From Welwitschia mirabilis (Eukaryota; Gnetophyta; Gnetopsida; Welwitschiales), in NCBI GenBank assembly GCA_051453625.1, contig JBOZIK010000001.1, forward strand, positions 186,241,865-186,299,226: 57,362 bases of DNA, given 5' to 3'. How positions within the stretch are numbered: position 1 is the first letter of the stretch; each line of letters starts with the position of its first letter. The notes below the pieces were generated by a model that worked only from the letters and a program-made list of their open reading frames with translations, ran no database searches and was not told the origin of the DNA. Of the stretch, positions 1-11,759 are shown piece after piece. The translations under genes were made by a program, and so were the position numbers.

Positions 1-620
1 TACCTCTTAAAATTTGAGTTTGAACTAGTTTTACCAAGTTCATATAAATAAGTTATAAAGGCATGATTGTGGAAACTTGGTTTTTACTTTTGTATGATGT
101 TCTTATTTGTTTTTCTTTTTGGCATGCATCATAAAGACCATGTTTTTTATTTTTGAAATTTCTTTGATAATTTTTTTAATAATTATTTTTAAACATTCAT
201 AATTCACATGATCTAAATGTTTATATCAAAGCTCTTCTTAATGAACATGAGAAAAATAACAAGTAGAATATGATTAATTGATGCTATATACATTATCTAT
301 TCTATTTTCTTTGAGAATAATATCATTTATTTTGTCATGCCTAACTTCATGTATAGTATGATAAAAAACAACCTTATGACCTTTATCATAAATTTAACTA
401 ATACTAAGTAAATTATGCTTAAATCATTAAAATACAAAACGTCATTTATTTTAGGTAAGTTACTTCCACTAATGGTTCTATTTCCTTTAATTTTGGCTCT
501 TCCATTAAACCCAAAAGTAGCTTTTCCTCTATTAAAGTCACTTAACTACTTGAATTTAAACTTATCTCCTATCATATGTCAAGAGTAGCTACTGCCCAAA
601 TACTAGTTAGTGCCATTTAA
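1..620 (-). pseudogene. copia protease and GAG-pre-integrase region, broken
   Basis: On the minus strand, 560-605 aligns with the copia protease signature WYLDSGCSRHMTGD but reads *YLGSSYS*HMIGD. The catalytic Asp of DSG is replaced by Gly and the flanking Trp and Arg codons are stops, so it cannot cleave the polyprotein. It continues FNRGKATFGFNGRAKIKG, matching the conserved region after the active site. Bases 1-330 read YKHLDHVNYECL, matching the LWHxRLGH histidine motif of the pre-integrase domain. The integrase core lies outside the window. Confidence 0.75.
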
Positions 621-969
621 AGCCTTGAAAGCTATCTAAATCAAAATATTTTTTAAATCATTAGCTTTCACCCACTTTTTTCTTTTACACTAATCTGGTA
701 TATATTCTTTTAAAACAAATTTAAATGAAAAGGTACTAACTAAATTTGAAAATGACATCAATTTTATAGCATTGCAAAATAACTTGAATTATTATAAAAA
801 TGACATGTAACTTTAGAAATAAACTTATTTTACCAAGTTACCTAATTTTGTTGAACTTGTGGTCTTTGGGAGATGAAACCAATACCTAACTTATCATAAG
901 CCACTTTCTAAATTCTAAGCATCTATTCTAATTTAATTAAATCATTAGAAATTTATTAACAAAAAGTGA

Positions 970-2260
970 TAGGTTGTTTACCTCCTATGCAAGCTTGGAA
1001 TTTTCAGATTTGGCTATCTTATATTTTGCTTCTAATTCCTTATTTTCTTTAATGAGTGTTTTCATAATCTTGTTCAGATTATTTATGCACTTTGTCAAAT
1101 TTTCACACTCCATTTATAGTTTCTAAAATATATCTTTGAGCTCATTTTGATCTTCTTCAATGACATCCAAATCATCATGTTTAGATATACTAGGCACATT
1201 CTGTAATGGAGGCATAATTGCCATGAAAGAGAGCCTTCGATCTTCATCTGAATTTTGGCCTAAACTACTATTATCATCCTCATCCACAGTATTGCATGTA
1301 GCAATGAATGAAGATGTCTTTGATTTCCTTTGTTATTTCTTATTATTCATACACTCATTTGCAATGTGTTCATAGCCCTTGCATGTATAACATTGGATTT
1401 CTTTTTCTTTATCTTGATTCTTTTTAAACTTTGAGTGACCTCTTCTTGTTTCTCTAGTTGGCTTACATTATTTATTTCTTTTATGAAAAAATTTCTTAAA
1501 TATTATTACTAGTAGAACAACTTCATCATCATCAAGATCTTCATTTGATTTTTTTAATCTATACTCTTCCTGCATATATTTCAAAGTAATACTTTTATTC
1601 TTATCTTAAAAAATTTTAATTCATATGTTTATAAATTTGCACTTTTGTTAGTACTATTATGTTGATATTCTTACTTTTTTTTATTGTAATGAATTTTGGT
1701 TTAAATTTTTTTAGAAGGGATCTCCACACTTTTTAGACCACCTTTGCCTCATCCATTCTTTCACCTAGACTTGCCATAGAATTTATAATGTTGGTAAGTC
1801 TAATAAAGAATTCCTATAAAGTATCCTCTTCAACCATATAAATGTTTTTAAATTAGGAAATGAGAATTTAAAGTTTGATGTGCTTAATAATGAATTTTCC
1901 TTTATGTGCAACTTCAAGAACATCCCATGCTTTTTTTGCATGTTTATAGTTTACAATTCATTTGAACTCATCTACACAAACTACACAAAAAATAGCATTA
2001 AGAGCACATGCATCTATGACAGCTTTGGATCTATCAATGGGGATTCATTGGTTTCAATTTTTTGGAACTCCAATGGTATTATTATGGACATCGGTCTTAG
2101 TTAGAGTAGGCATAGTATATCTATTGTAAATGATCATTTTAATGTCTGCATCTAGGGACCTAAAGAATATTCTCATATGAGCTTTCCAATATGTATAATT
2201 TGATCCATCAAATATCGATGGACGACTAGTAGAAAAACCATCTAAAAGATTATTCATTTT
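970..2260 (-). pseudogene. copia gag (SIRE type), broken
   Basis: The capsid/nucleocapsid precursor starts near 2257 with MNNLLDGFSTSRPSIFDGSN, then YTYWKAHMR, the usual gag N-terminus of plant copia elements. After a stop it continues (about 2050-1900) through AVIDACALNAIFC and AKKAWDVLEVAHKGK. At 1351-1392 the minus strand reads CYTCKGYEHIANEC, an intact CX2CX4HX4C zinc knuckle that would bind viral RNA. Below that is an acidic, Glu/Lys-rich heptad-like stretch (about 1000-1150) consistent with the coiled coil of SIRE gag. Stops and frameshifts throughout exclude function. Confidence 0.82.
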
Positions 2261-2309
2261 TGGATTCTAGAGTCTAGACTTATTAGGATCTTAACATGAA
2301 CTCAACAAA

Positions 2310-2321
2310 GCTATGATATCA
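2310..2321 (-). other. Primer-binding site, tRNA-iMet type (degenerate)
   Basis: On the minus strand the 12 bases read TGATATCATAGC, against the plant copia consensus TGGTATCAGAGC. It starts two bases inside the LTR edge at 2324, the expected spacing. Confidence 0.65.
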
Positions 2322-2323
2322 AA

Positions 2324-3616
2324 TGTCAGATTAAGAACCCTAGATGGGGTGAATATGATTCCAAAAGTTTAATCAAATGACTTCACAAAAATAACTTTAC
2401 TTAAAATGAATACTAAAAAACTTATGCAAGAAAACTAAAACTATTCTAAAAAACTAAAGAATAGAAAGCACAAAAATGTTGATGAGAAGCACATAAGATT
2501 TATAGGGTTTGAGAAACTTCCTACTTCACTCTCAATAATTAGCTTCTATTAAAGCCTAATCCAGATCTCTATTAAGCTTTTTCCAAGTATTCTAAGTTCA
2601 CCTGTAATCTTTACAAATAGACTTTTCTGAGGATCAGTCTCATTCTTTTACAAGAAATCAAAGAAATAACAATGGAATGCCAAAATGTAGAGGTTTTACC
2701 CAATCTTTAGCTTAAGAATAGTATTGATATACTTCTTTACAATCCAAATTTGTAGAGTGTAATAGACTTAACCAACTATGCAATGATAACAACAATTCTT
2801 GATTCATCTTTGATGAGTTATGAGATGTTAATGAGTATAATAAATGATTTCAAAAATATTCAAAAGGGGTATAATTATTTTGACTCTGAGCAAGTATATA
2901 GTGGAAGACTTTTAGGTTTTCACAAGTAAAAATACCTTCTAATGAACATAAAATAGATACATAGTGGTTAGAAAAATTCTATTTTCATTATGATCAGTTA
3001 ACCCTTAAAAGTTTAGTTAACCTCATCTGGTGCCATCACTTAAATCAGTCACCCTTGTATTGTTCTGGTAAACCCATATTTCTTATGGCTCTAAGTCTGA
3101 ATGATTCCTTAGGATCTAGTTAACCACTTATCCAGTCATCCATATATTTATCTGGTCATCCCCTTGATCAAAAAATCTAACACAGTTTTATGCTCTAAGT
3201 TTAGTTAACCCTATAGAGGTCTAGTTAACCCCTTACTAAGAAAAGGGTGAATGCTACTCCAGGTCCGATTAACTCCTTAGGAATTCGATCGACTCCTTGA
3301 TAATTAGCTATGAAGTATTAATGCTTAGGTGCATAGGTCCTCTTAGGTATACAATCAATCACTTGATGATCAACTGAAAAGTATTAATGCTCAGGTGCAC
3401 AAGTCTGGTTGATCCCCCCTGTATCCAGTTGACCCCTCTAAATTTAATTCATTTCTTTATAAGCTTCATATGTAATTGATTCCTTAGAAGTCTAGTCGAT
3501 CTCTCAAGAGGGTATAAACAATTAAAGGTTCAAGTTTAAATTGTAATAAATTAATAATCAATATTTTCTGCACAAGATACAACATATTTTACTAAATAGA
3601 AAACATTAGTTTGACA
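2324..3616 (-). repeat. 5' LTR of the SIRE-type copia element
   Basis: The repeat starts TGTCA and ends TGACA, a perfect 5-bp terminal inverted repeat of the TG...CA kind. It lies two bases from a primer-binding site. Length is 1293 bp. The text 'aaccctagatggggtgaat' just inside the left edge is of a kind common at plant copia LTR ends. The interior carries many short variants of 'ggttaac/gtcgat' (3000-3500). The partner LTR is outside the window, so the right edge rests on the inverted repeat alone. Confidence 0.72.
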
Positions 3617-4593
3617 TTAAGTAGAAAATAATAACTTAATAGTTTAAATTTAAGATAGGAAGTTTAATTATTATGTAAAGGATGTTGGTCAAGTAAATAT
3701 GCCAAGGAGGGTGAAGGATAAGGATTGTTGCAATTATTTTGAAGAAAGTCCTCTAACGTTTTCTTAGGTCAAAAGTAATCATCTATAATTTTAGGTTAAG
3801 AAAAATTGAGTATGTTATAGGGATTATCTTAGTTTTCATATGTAAATTAGGGTTTAACAAGTGTACCAAATATATTATGAATTTAACTTATGATAAGCTT
3901 TTAAAAAATGAATTACAAATTCCAACTATAAGATTCACGTTCTTTGCCTTTTCAAGTTTTCAGAGGGGGCTTAATATTCAAAAAGTTTTAGAGACTTAAA
4001 AAACTATTTTTCATGGATTCTAAGAGTTTCCTAAGTGAAATGGTTAATAGTGCTAGTAAAGATAGGTAATAGCACTATTCCCAATGAGGCCTACACTCTA
4101 AGAAAATTCTAACATTTTGCATGGTTATCACAAAGTAATCAATGTCAAGGGCATAGAAAAACTAAAACAAAAATAAAAATTAAAATGCATACAAATCCAT
4201 GCTCAACAATAATTAATTAAATTTTTTTAGATTTTTAGTGTTTTTAATGATCTCATGTAGAAAAATATAACCACAATGTAAAAAATAAAGTCACACAAAG
4301 TGATTTAATTTTAGTTTTTTTTCTTATTACAACTTGTAAAATCACTTATTAGACCTACAATCAAATAAAGCTAGAGTAAAAAAAAAAAAAGTTAAAACAA
4401 GACTAATTTAGGTATCACTAGAATAATCAGTACCAGTCACTAGATGAAAAAAACACAAAATAAAAAGAAAATGAATTTATTCAAGTATCACTAGAAAGGA
4501 CTAGTACCTACTACTAGAAATATAAAAACTATATAAAAATCTACAAAAGTAAAGTAAATGCTCTTGTGAACGGCCATCATACCATTACCCCTA
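3617..4593 (-). other. Probable 5' leader of a Tat/Athila-type gypsy element
   Basis: No coding domain is visible. The stretch lies just inside a Tat-type primer-binding site and has short repeated text on the minus strand ('tctagtgatac' near 4415 and 4487, with 'gtaggtactagtc/gactggtactg' beside it), the kind of non-coding leader these elements carry. It ends against the SIRE LTR at 3616, which may have inserted here. An A-run lies at 4378-4390. Identity rests mainly on the primer-binding site. Confidence 0.35.
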
Positions 4594-4605
4594 GGAACAA
4601 CACCA
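4594..4605 (-). other. Primer-binding site, Tat/Athila type (degenerate)
   Basis: The minus strand reads TGGTGTTGTTCCTAGGGG. The plant Tat/Athila consensus is TGGCGCCGTTGCCGGGG. Most differences are C-to-T or G-to-A, the pattern expected from methylated CpG/CHG decay. The associated LTR would begin just to the right of 4605. Confidence 0.45.
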
Positions 4606-5390
4606 AGATTTATTCATTATTTTATACTTATTAGATTTAAACTATGTTAAAAACTTAGTTATTATTTTGTGCACTAGGATAACTAGGGTAGTTTTTAAAA
4701 GTTGCATAAACTTTACATGCAAGTTACAAAAAATAAAGAAAACAAAGGAAAAAAGAAGAGAGTTAAGAGATGTTATAAGTAGAAAGCAAATAAGCTTTAA
4801 GTAATTATTGATTGATCCTTCTACAAGTCCTTACTCTATTATATATATCACTAACCTCAACAAACTTCAAACAATCAAGTGTAGAGGCTTAGTTTATGGT
4901 GACATACTCTCATTCACTATTTAAGTGCTAGTGAATTTGATTGTTATTAACTCATAGCCTTATAATAAAAATTAAAAGTACAAACTAAATAGGTGAAAGA
5001 TCTATGAAATTACTAAGATAATGGATCAATTAACTTAATCAAATTTACTTGGTTGAGCAAATTAAAACTTGATAGCACATTATTCCTTAAGCATTCCAAG
5101 TACAAACTAAAATGAGACTAGTAATTAAAAGAAATAACTCCATGCAACTAAATTAAAAAAGTATACATTACATCAAAGATGAAGGAAATATAAAAGGACT
5201 CCTAAAGCTCCTTGAAAGTAAGCTCATCCCTGAAGGAAGTGCTTAGACGTCTAATGCACCTTAATGCTCTAATGTTTCATGTTTTGTTTAAATGAAGGAT
5301 GAATATAATAAAGGACTCAAGGCCCTTATAGACAAGCCTTGTGTGAGGGATGTTTACGTCAGTAGTTATATAATGATAACATTAGGTAAG
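4606..5390. other. AT-rich stretch, probable LTR remnant, no gene seen
   Basis: If the primer-binding site at 4594-4605 is real, this begins with that element's 5' LTR on the minus strand. No second LTR was found to test this. No coding motif was recognised in either strand. Confidence 0.3.
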
Positions 5391-5739
5391 ATGGTTTATC
5401 ATCTTTTCCATTAGAAGAAATTCTTATAATATGTCTAACAATTAGCTCTTGGAACATGAAGAATGGAGGATATTTAAGGGTAAAATCTAATCAAGTCCAT
5501 AACTTTAATTAAATAAATTTTTCATGAAATTCTAGGAAGATGAAAATGGAAGTAATCTACTTAAGAAGACTGACGATGCTAGGTGATCTATACCATGTAC
5601 TAGTGTTTTGGCATGAAAGATGGTCATCTTTAATAATATCCTTCAACTTAGCATAAATAAACTAAAAATATTATAGGAAAATTATAAGTTCATAATTATT
5701 ATGTATAATTAATAAAAGACATGTTTTTATGATAAAATT

Positions 5740-6060
5740 AATTATATTAATGTCTTCCATAAGGTATTTTAGTTATTTAAACTGATTATAATGTCAATTT
5801 TTACATTTTAATACTTCTATAATTTTTTTTCTTTTATTTAATCAAGTAAACTAAATTTGATGAAATGGCATGTTTGTGAGCTCCAAGAAATCTAAAAACT
5901 CTTTTATTTATTTTATTCTTGCATTTAACCATTTAATTCCTTCATGCTTTTTCTATTTAAACAATGTCTAATTAAAATCCCTACTATGATATAATTTCTT
6001 CTTTAAACCTCTTTCTAATTTACCCCTAAATTTTATTCTTTTTAACTATGCTTTATAGCA
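5740..6060 (-). pseudogene. LINE ORF2 endonuclease fragment, broken
   Basis: The minus strand reads YHSRDFN*TLFK, then EGIKWLNARIK, then IKEFLDFLELTNM. This follows the EEP endonuclease pattern IxxGDFNxxL...K.GG...FxxFLxxxxLxD; the GDFN glycine is Arg (5971-5982). Further left, traces resembling FTWxNKR...SIKxKLD appear between 5760 and 5870. This domain would nick target DNA to prime reverse transcription. Only part of it survives. Confidence 0.58.
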
Positions 6061-6349
6061 TGTATATGTTAATTATTCATCAATCTTATATTATTGTGAT
6101 TTAAAACCACTTGTTATTTTCTATTTTTATGTAATTTATGTCTTTATTTAAAAGCATTAAAAGTTCCTCTACCTTTTTAGATATTTAGATTAAATCTTTT
6201 TTGGATTTTTATTTCTGAATGCAATTGATTCCTACTTTATGCATCTTAATGAAATCTTCTAACACTTATTTTTTTGAGGCACATTTAATGCCACTAATAT
6301 TCTAACTGAGCATATTTATTTACTCTTCTTTTTTGAACCCTTAACTAAT

Positions 6350-7560
6350 ATGTTTGTTAGGTTTATTGAGATCTAGTCACAATGTTTTCATTTTCTTCCT
6401 TTCTCGCCCTTACCCCAGTAGGGGTTCTTCCCATATTTTGAATAGTTATTACTTAATTTGAGATTTTATAATTAAAATTTAATTATGATTCCTCTAAATT
6501 ACTACTTAAAAAGAGGATCAAATTTATTAGAACTTCATCCCTATGTGAATTAACTTGGCTCATTACCTTTTCCATCCACTTCCATTAAAATTTCATTATC
6601 CTAATTCTATAGTCTCTAGTTTAAAATCCCCTCTTATCTAAAGGGCTATGCCTATTTTATTATTTTTGAAAACTATTTCAAATCCATCTTCATATTTTTT
6701 AGTTCTACATTTACCCTCTATGTGCCCAAATTTTGTAACAAATTTAATGATGTCTCATTTGACATGCCTTTCTTAGGTGACCCTTTCTTTTACATTTTGT
6801 GTAGGTTTTTTCTTTTTGAATTGGAAAAAATCTCTTTGAGTAATAAATTTTAAAACATACTAAACATGGAAATAGTATGTTTTAATACTTTACCTTGAAC
6901 TTGCTCAGTCTAAAACTATGAATAGTTTTAAACTTTCTTAGATTTCAGGTTATCTTAATGTTGATTCAAATGTAAAACTTAATTAACACTAAATGTAAAC
7001 CACTAATTATGAATGAGTATAATTTTATAAGTTCTTGAATTTACCATAATTCTTAAATGAACTTTTAATTATAGAGGGTTAGATTCACTTTCCTTAGTTT
7101 TAGCCAGATTAGGAGTCTCTAAAAGATTTTTCTAGAATCCTATCTTAGTCATCCATATTCAAAGCCAATTATCTTACTCTAAAAAAATATGGATACCTCA
7201 TCATAATAAAATTTAAATCCTCTTTAGATTCAAACTTAAAAATAACTAAGTTTTTTATAAGAGCAATAACTTGCATAGATCCTATCCCAGTCCATTTCAC
7301 TACTACCCACTTTCTTATAAAATTAAGACTTGGTTTGCCTTCACCGATACAAAGTATCTAACTAGGCTAAACTTAAAACGTTCTTTCAATACTATGAAAT
7401 GCTTTAGTGTAATCTTAATCTTGAAAATTCCATCTTCCTTAAAATTTTTCATGAAAGAGGTTTCCATGGACTTTCTAAAATCTATCGACATGTATTCCCT
7501 TACCTCTTGATCCTTTCCAAAGAGCTAGATCACACAAAGCACTGTTAATGCACCCCGTGC
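6350..7560 (-). pseudogene. LINE ORF1 (DUF4283 plus zinc knuckles), broken
   Basis: Around 7120-7340 the minus strand reads GEGKPSLNFIRKW, then VIALIKNLVIFKFESKEDL, then MMRYPYF, following the plant LINE ORF1 DUF4283 pattern (GKFSKGRPSLEIIRKFF, then FIRFxxEEDxxRI). At 6762-6803 it reads YTKCKRKGHLRKAC, a CX2CX4HX4C knuckle whose first Cys has become Tyr. A second knuckle (FGHIEGKC, about 6690-6740) is split by a frameshift. In a live element this protein coats LINE RNA. The same domain combination occurs in a few other plant transposons, but the endonuclease next door favours a LINE. Confidence 0.62.
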
Positions 7561-8689
7561 TTTTATCTTTAAGAACATATCCTTTCATAAGCTACTAAAA
7601 ACACTAAATAAAAATCCCTAATGGCCACCTCTCATAGGTTTAAAAGTAGACCCTCAGAGGACCTCTTAAAACACCCATCCCTTTACATAGGACCTCAAAT
7701 TCTAGCACTCTGTAGTATGCCCAAATATGTCTTGCCCTATAAATTACATATTAAGATACATTATTTCACTTTATTTTAAAAATATTTTAAAAATAAAAAA
7801 TATAAACCAAATTTCTTTTCATCTAAAAATATTAAAATCAAGGGTTTAAAGTTTTATTAATCCTTAAAGTATATTTTTCTTAAACCTTATCTCTTATTTT
7901 TCATGCAAATGTATATGTTGATAACTAACTAAGCCCTTTCTTACATGATACTTATTTGATCTTAATTTTTTATATTTTGTGACTTTTTAGAAATAACTAT
8001 AAATATGTATTATTTAAAATCTATTATATAATTTTTTAAAAATCCACTTACATAATTTTCTCCTTTGACCATGTCATTATTATTTTACATCATGTTGTAA
8101 TCTAATAGCTTTCTAATATAATCACATTTAAACATTAAAATTTATTTTTCTCTTACATGTGATGAAATTTTTGAGACTTTTTAAAATTCATATTTGTAAT
8201 TTTAAAAATTCTAACATACTTCCAACTTTATGCCAAATACGTTTTGTTTGAATTTTACCACTATTAGATAATTTGTCATTGTTATTATCATATTATTTTG
8301 ATACTTTACCTATTATCATCATTAATTAAACTAAATATAGTTATAAATTATTAAATTTAATCATGGCTTATACTTTATATATCCTTGAAAATACAAATAA
8401 TAATAATAGCTTCAATATAGAACAATCACATTCTCCTATACATTTACATCCTTTACAACAGGGTTTTACCCCCAATAGTGCTATAGGACTAGCTGACTAA
8501 ATTAAATGTAATAAAATTAACCTTATGTTATATAATTATATTAAGTAATATTATATATTTACTCTAAAATATTTTTGATTATCTTTCTTTCAAGGTTTAT
8601 AATATAAAGTTCTTAATGTACATATTCAATAGAGTAAAAGTGTCATACATGCCTTTGAAAATTATGCTCTTAAACTAATTAATCATGAA
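7561..8689. other. AT-rich stretch, no gene recognised
   Basis: No domain was recognised on either strand. It lies between the LINE ORF1 and the first Athila coding traces, so it may hold the LINE 5' end and the Athila 5' LTR and leader. No long repeat matching the sequence downstream of the Athila integrase could be confirmed by eye. Confidence 0.3.
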
Positions 8690-9539
8690 AACTTAAGTAG
8701 TAATCTAAAGAATGTTAACATATATTTGAAACCACTTTGTATTATGATTTGGAATAATATTAATAATGTAATCTTAAAATAATTCTCTCCATAAGAAAGG
8801 CACATGCATAGTAGAGAAATTAGAAACTAGTGATGAGAAAAATAGTAAAATATTTTATAATATTCTTGATAGATTTAGAAATCTAATAGTGAGATGTGAT
8901 CAATAAGGATAGAGTAATAAAGGTTACTACACTATTTTTAGAAGATTTATAGAGATAATGACTAAAGAAAAATTCCTAGATTAAAAAATTATGAATCATG
9001 TGATTTCATACAAAACATGAGTAAAAAGTATAAAGCAATCAAAATACTAGCCTTAATACTAGATTGAAAAGAATAATTTAACATTAATAATTTTTTAAGT
9101 AGAGATGACATATATGAAAATAACCAAACATTTGAAGAACCTTTAAAGAATATTGAAGTAATGAAATTAACACTCCCAACTTATATTATAATATGTGCCA
9201 TATAAAGTTGTGATACATTGGAAATTAAATATCACTCTTTAATTCTTGTTTAATAAGATTTTATAATAGAAGAACTTTAATCTCTTAACACATTTAAGGC
9301 CTATTTTTACAATCTTAAAAATTCTAATTGGAAAAAAAAATCTTAACTTCACTTAAAGAAATTAATAAAATGTGGCTAAATCCTAAGTTGTATAACTTAA
9401 TAGTCCATATAAGAACAAGTATACTTCATTTAACAAGTTCTTTAAGATTAAAAATAATAATAATAAGCAATGTATGAAATTAATATAGAAATAATTATAG
9501 CTAAATTCACAAGATCATAAAAACAAAATAATGAAAATT

Positions 9540-10100
9540 TTAATGCAATATTTATTAGATTACAACAAAACATATAACAAATTTAAAAATCCACTAAACA
9601 CATGTAAATAATATTAACTAAAAATAATCTCTTGGAAAAAGCTAAATAAATAGTAAAAATTGGCCTAGGAGATAATAGAATGTTGTCAAAATCCTATAAA
9701 TTTAATGCAAGTTGTTAAAAGAAAAAAAATAATTTATAAGAAATACAAAACTTTAACATAAATATATAATAAGATACATCCATATATAATGAGAATATAA
9801 ATGACAAACTTGACGAAAATAATTATCCAACACTAATTACACATGGTTCTCCTCTACTATTCCCAACCTTTATAAAGAATATTAAAAAAATAAAATAAGA
9901 TGAAAATTTTATAAATATTTAATAGAGTAAAAATTAGCATATTTATGTTAGATGTCATTAAGCAAATATTTAATTATTCCAAATTTATTATAGATTTATT
10001 ATGATAATAGAAAACACAATCTTAAAAGAAATCCTTTCTTAATTTAAAAAATTAATGTTACCATAAAAAATTAAACTTCTGCTAAATATAAGGATCCTAG
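9540..10100 (+). pseudogene. Athila gag C-terminal region, broken
   Basis: Bases 9630-9720 read LEKAK*IVKIGLGDNRMLSK, resembling the conserved Athila gag stretch IRNLExQxGQLAxxLxxRPQG. Bases 9850-9990 follow the PFPQRLKKxKxDxQFxKFLxIFKxLxINIP pattern through several frames, and 9930-9990 holds the part corresponding to the QIPxYxKFLK block. All of it is heavily interrupted. The N-terminal two thirds of gag was not recognised in the preceding kilobase. Confidence 0.55.
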
Positions 10101-10400
10101 ATTATTTGCTATTTCATGTCAAATTAGTAAATTCATTATTTATAGGGTCTTTTTAGTCTTAGTGAGAATATTAATCTCATGCCTTATTCACATTATAAAT
10201 TATTAAGGCTAAAATATTTAAACATATCATCTTGGAATATAACATTTTCATCGGTCTACCAATGTAACAATATAGTTATAGAGGATATCTCAGTAAAAGT
10301 TGAAAATTTCTATGACTTACTAATTTTTTTGTAATGGAACATAACCATGAAGTATTTTCCTTGTTTTTAGGAAAATATATCATATTTATTAAACATTCTA
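10085..10400 (+). pseudogene. Athila aspartic protease, inactive
   Basis: Bases 10085-10140 read SAKYKDPRLFAISCQISKF, matching PPKLKDPGSFTIPCxIG. Bases 10155-10200 read SLSENINLMPYSHYKLL, matching CDLGASINLMPxSxYKKLG; the catalytic Asp codon is replaced by AGT (10155-10157). It continues IVIEDISVKVENFYD (matching GIVEDVLVKVDKFxFP) and, at 10340-10395, EHNHEVFSLFLGKYIIFIKH (matching DxxxPLILGRPFLATARALI). The order and spacing of four conserved blocks make the call firm although the enzyme is dead. Confidence 0.8.
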
Positions 10401-10929
10401 TGATTTATTATGAAACTAAGGTTAGAAATTTTTATTTTTTACAATGTAGACATAATTATGAATATTTTGAAATCAATTAGAAGAAATGGATTAGCATGAA
10501 TATGAAGATGTTAATAAATTTGAATCCTTATTTTGTGCCTTGTATGAAATTAATTCCATCATAGCTTATGTAGATCCTTGATGTTTGAAAAATAAAATTT
10601 AATCAAGAAACTAGTTAAACACTTTAATCTTATGCCTAAGTGATATGGATTTCTTTGGAAACTAAAAAATAAAACTTTTTATGCACCATTATTTCTAAAC
10701 TTTTTAATAGTGAGAAGATATCATCATAACTTAAACTTTGATCACTACCATAAAACTTAAAATATGAATACTTATAAAAATTAAATGTATCCAATGCTAA
10801 TATGACTATAGGATAAACACCTGTTAATCTAAAAGAAATAAATCCTAAGTTATGTAAATATAAACTTAAGTTAGAAGATAATTTTAACATGTGATATACA
10901 TACAAACAAGGCTTAATTCCAATGTAAAA

Positions 10930-11560
10930 TAATTGGTAAAAACTATTTCCTTAGATTTTTAGATGTAAACTTTATGCAACCTATATATGATCATGATTGG
11001 TAAATCTTACACATCGTGTGCTTAAGAAATAAATAATTACAATAAAATTTGAGGATGAAGGAATAGAAACCACATTATTATTTATTAATAAAAAAATCTT
11101 TATTGATTTTAGGGAATTAAATTTCATAACTAAAAAAACCATTTTGCAATGCCTTTTAGTGACCAACACTTAGAAAAAAATCTTAAGTTACTTACATTAC
11201 TATTTCTTAGATGGTTACTCTAGATACCAAAAAATAAAAATTTCCCTTGAATAAGAATAGAAAACAATTTTTCATGCCATCTTGGAACATATTTATGTTA
11301 AATAATTATCTTTTAACTTTGTAATGATCTCACAACCTTTTAATAATGCATCATGAAAATGTTCTAATGGTTTATACAAAATTACATAGAAGTTTTAATA
11401 GATGTCTTTTCTATATTTAGGCATACCTTTGGTGAATTTTTTCAAATTAAAGAAAAGTCTTAATTAAATGTTTGTCTTATCCAATATTAGTAAAATGTCA
11501 ATGGATTAATTTTAGGATATATAGTCTTAAAAAATAATTAAAAAAATTTAATTCCAAAGG
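10930..11560 (+). pseudogene. Athila reverse transcriptase, broken
   Basis: Near 10950-10990 the sequence reads KNYFLRFLDVNFMQPIYDHD, matching KEVLKLLDxGIIYPISDS. Near 11090-11125 it reads KIFIDFRELNFITKK (matching RVCIDYRKLNxATRKD), then MPFSDQHLEK (LPFIDQMLER) and, at about 11200-11230, YYFLDGYSRYQKIKIS (YCFLDGYSGYNQI). About 11280-11330 corresponds to the FTCPFGTYAYRRMPFGLCNAPATF region. The catalytic FMDD region could not be read cleanly. Many stops. Confidence 0.8.
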
Positions 11561-11759
11561 TAGAAAGTATAAAAGATCTATTAACTTTTTAAATACTATA
11601 ACAATATAAGATAATTATTAAGATACAATGGATATTAGAAGATTCATACAAGACTTAATTAAAATCACCTAACCTATGTGTAGACGTTGTATTAAAATTG
11701 TCAACTTTGGATGAAATGAAGATCATGAAAAAATCTATTATATTTTGAAACACTTACTA

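Larger units (their letters stand above)
1..3616 (-). mobile_element. SIRE-type Ty1/copia retrotransposon, 5' part, decayed
   Basis: The element reads leftward. From right to left there is a 5' LTR, a tRNA-Met-like primer-binding site, gag with a CCHC knuckle, an aspartic protease remnant, and the GAG-pre-integrase domain, which runs off the window at base 1. The gag N-terminus (RPSIFDGSNYTYWKAHMR) and the stretch ending KKAWDVLEVAHKGK are typical of the SIRE/Maximus lineage, and the 1.3-kb LTR suits it. Reverse transcriptase, RNase H and the 3' LTR would lie outside the window. Stops and frameshifts show that it is dead. Confidence 0.85.
5400..7560 (-). mobile_element. LINE remnant: ORF1 followed by ORF2 endonuclease
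   Basis: Reading leftward there is a DUF4283-like ORF1 domain, two CCHC zinc knuckles, then an AP-type endonuclease fragment, the standard order of plant L1-type LINEs. The reverse transcriptase that should follow at lower coordinates is not recognisable; the element appears cut short before the Tat-type LTR region near 4606. Stops and frameshifts occur every 10-40 codons. Confidence 0.65.

Noticed and set aside
7271-7510. 79-codon plus-strand ORF
   Set aside because: Antisense to the LINE ORF1 DUF4283-like domain; the minus-strand reading is the meaningful one.
10636-11169. Minus-strand ORFs of 89 and 62 codons
   Set aside because: They overlap the plus-strand Athila RT, which explains the sequence better.
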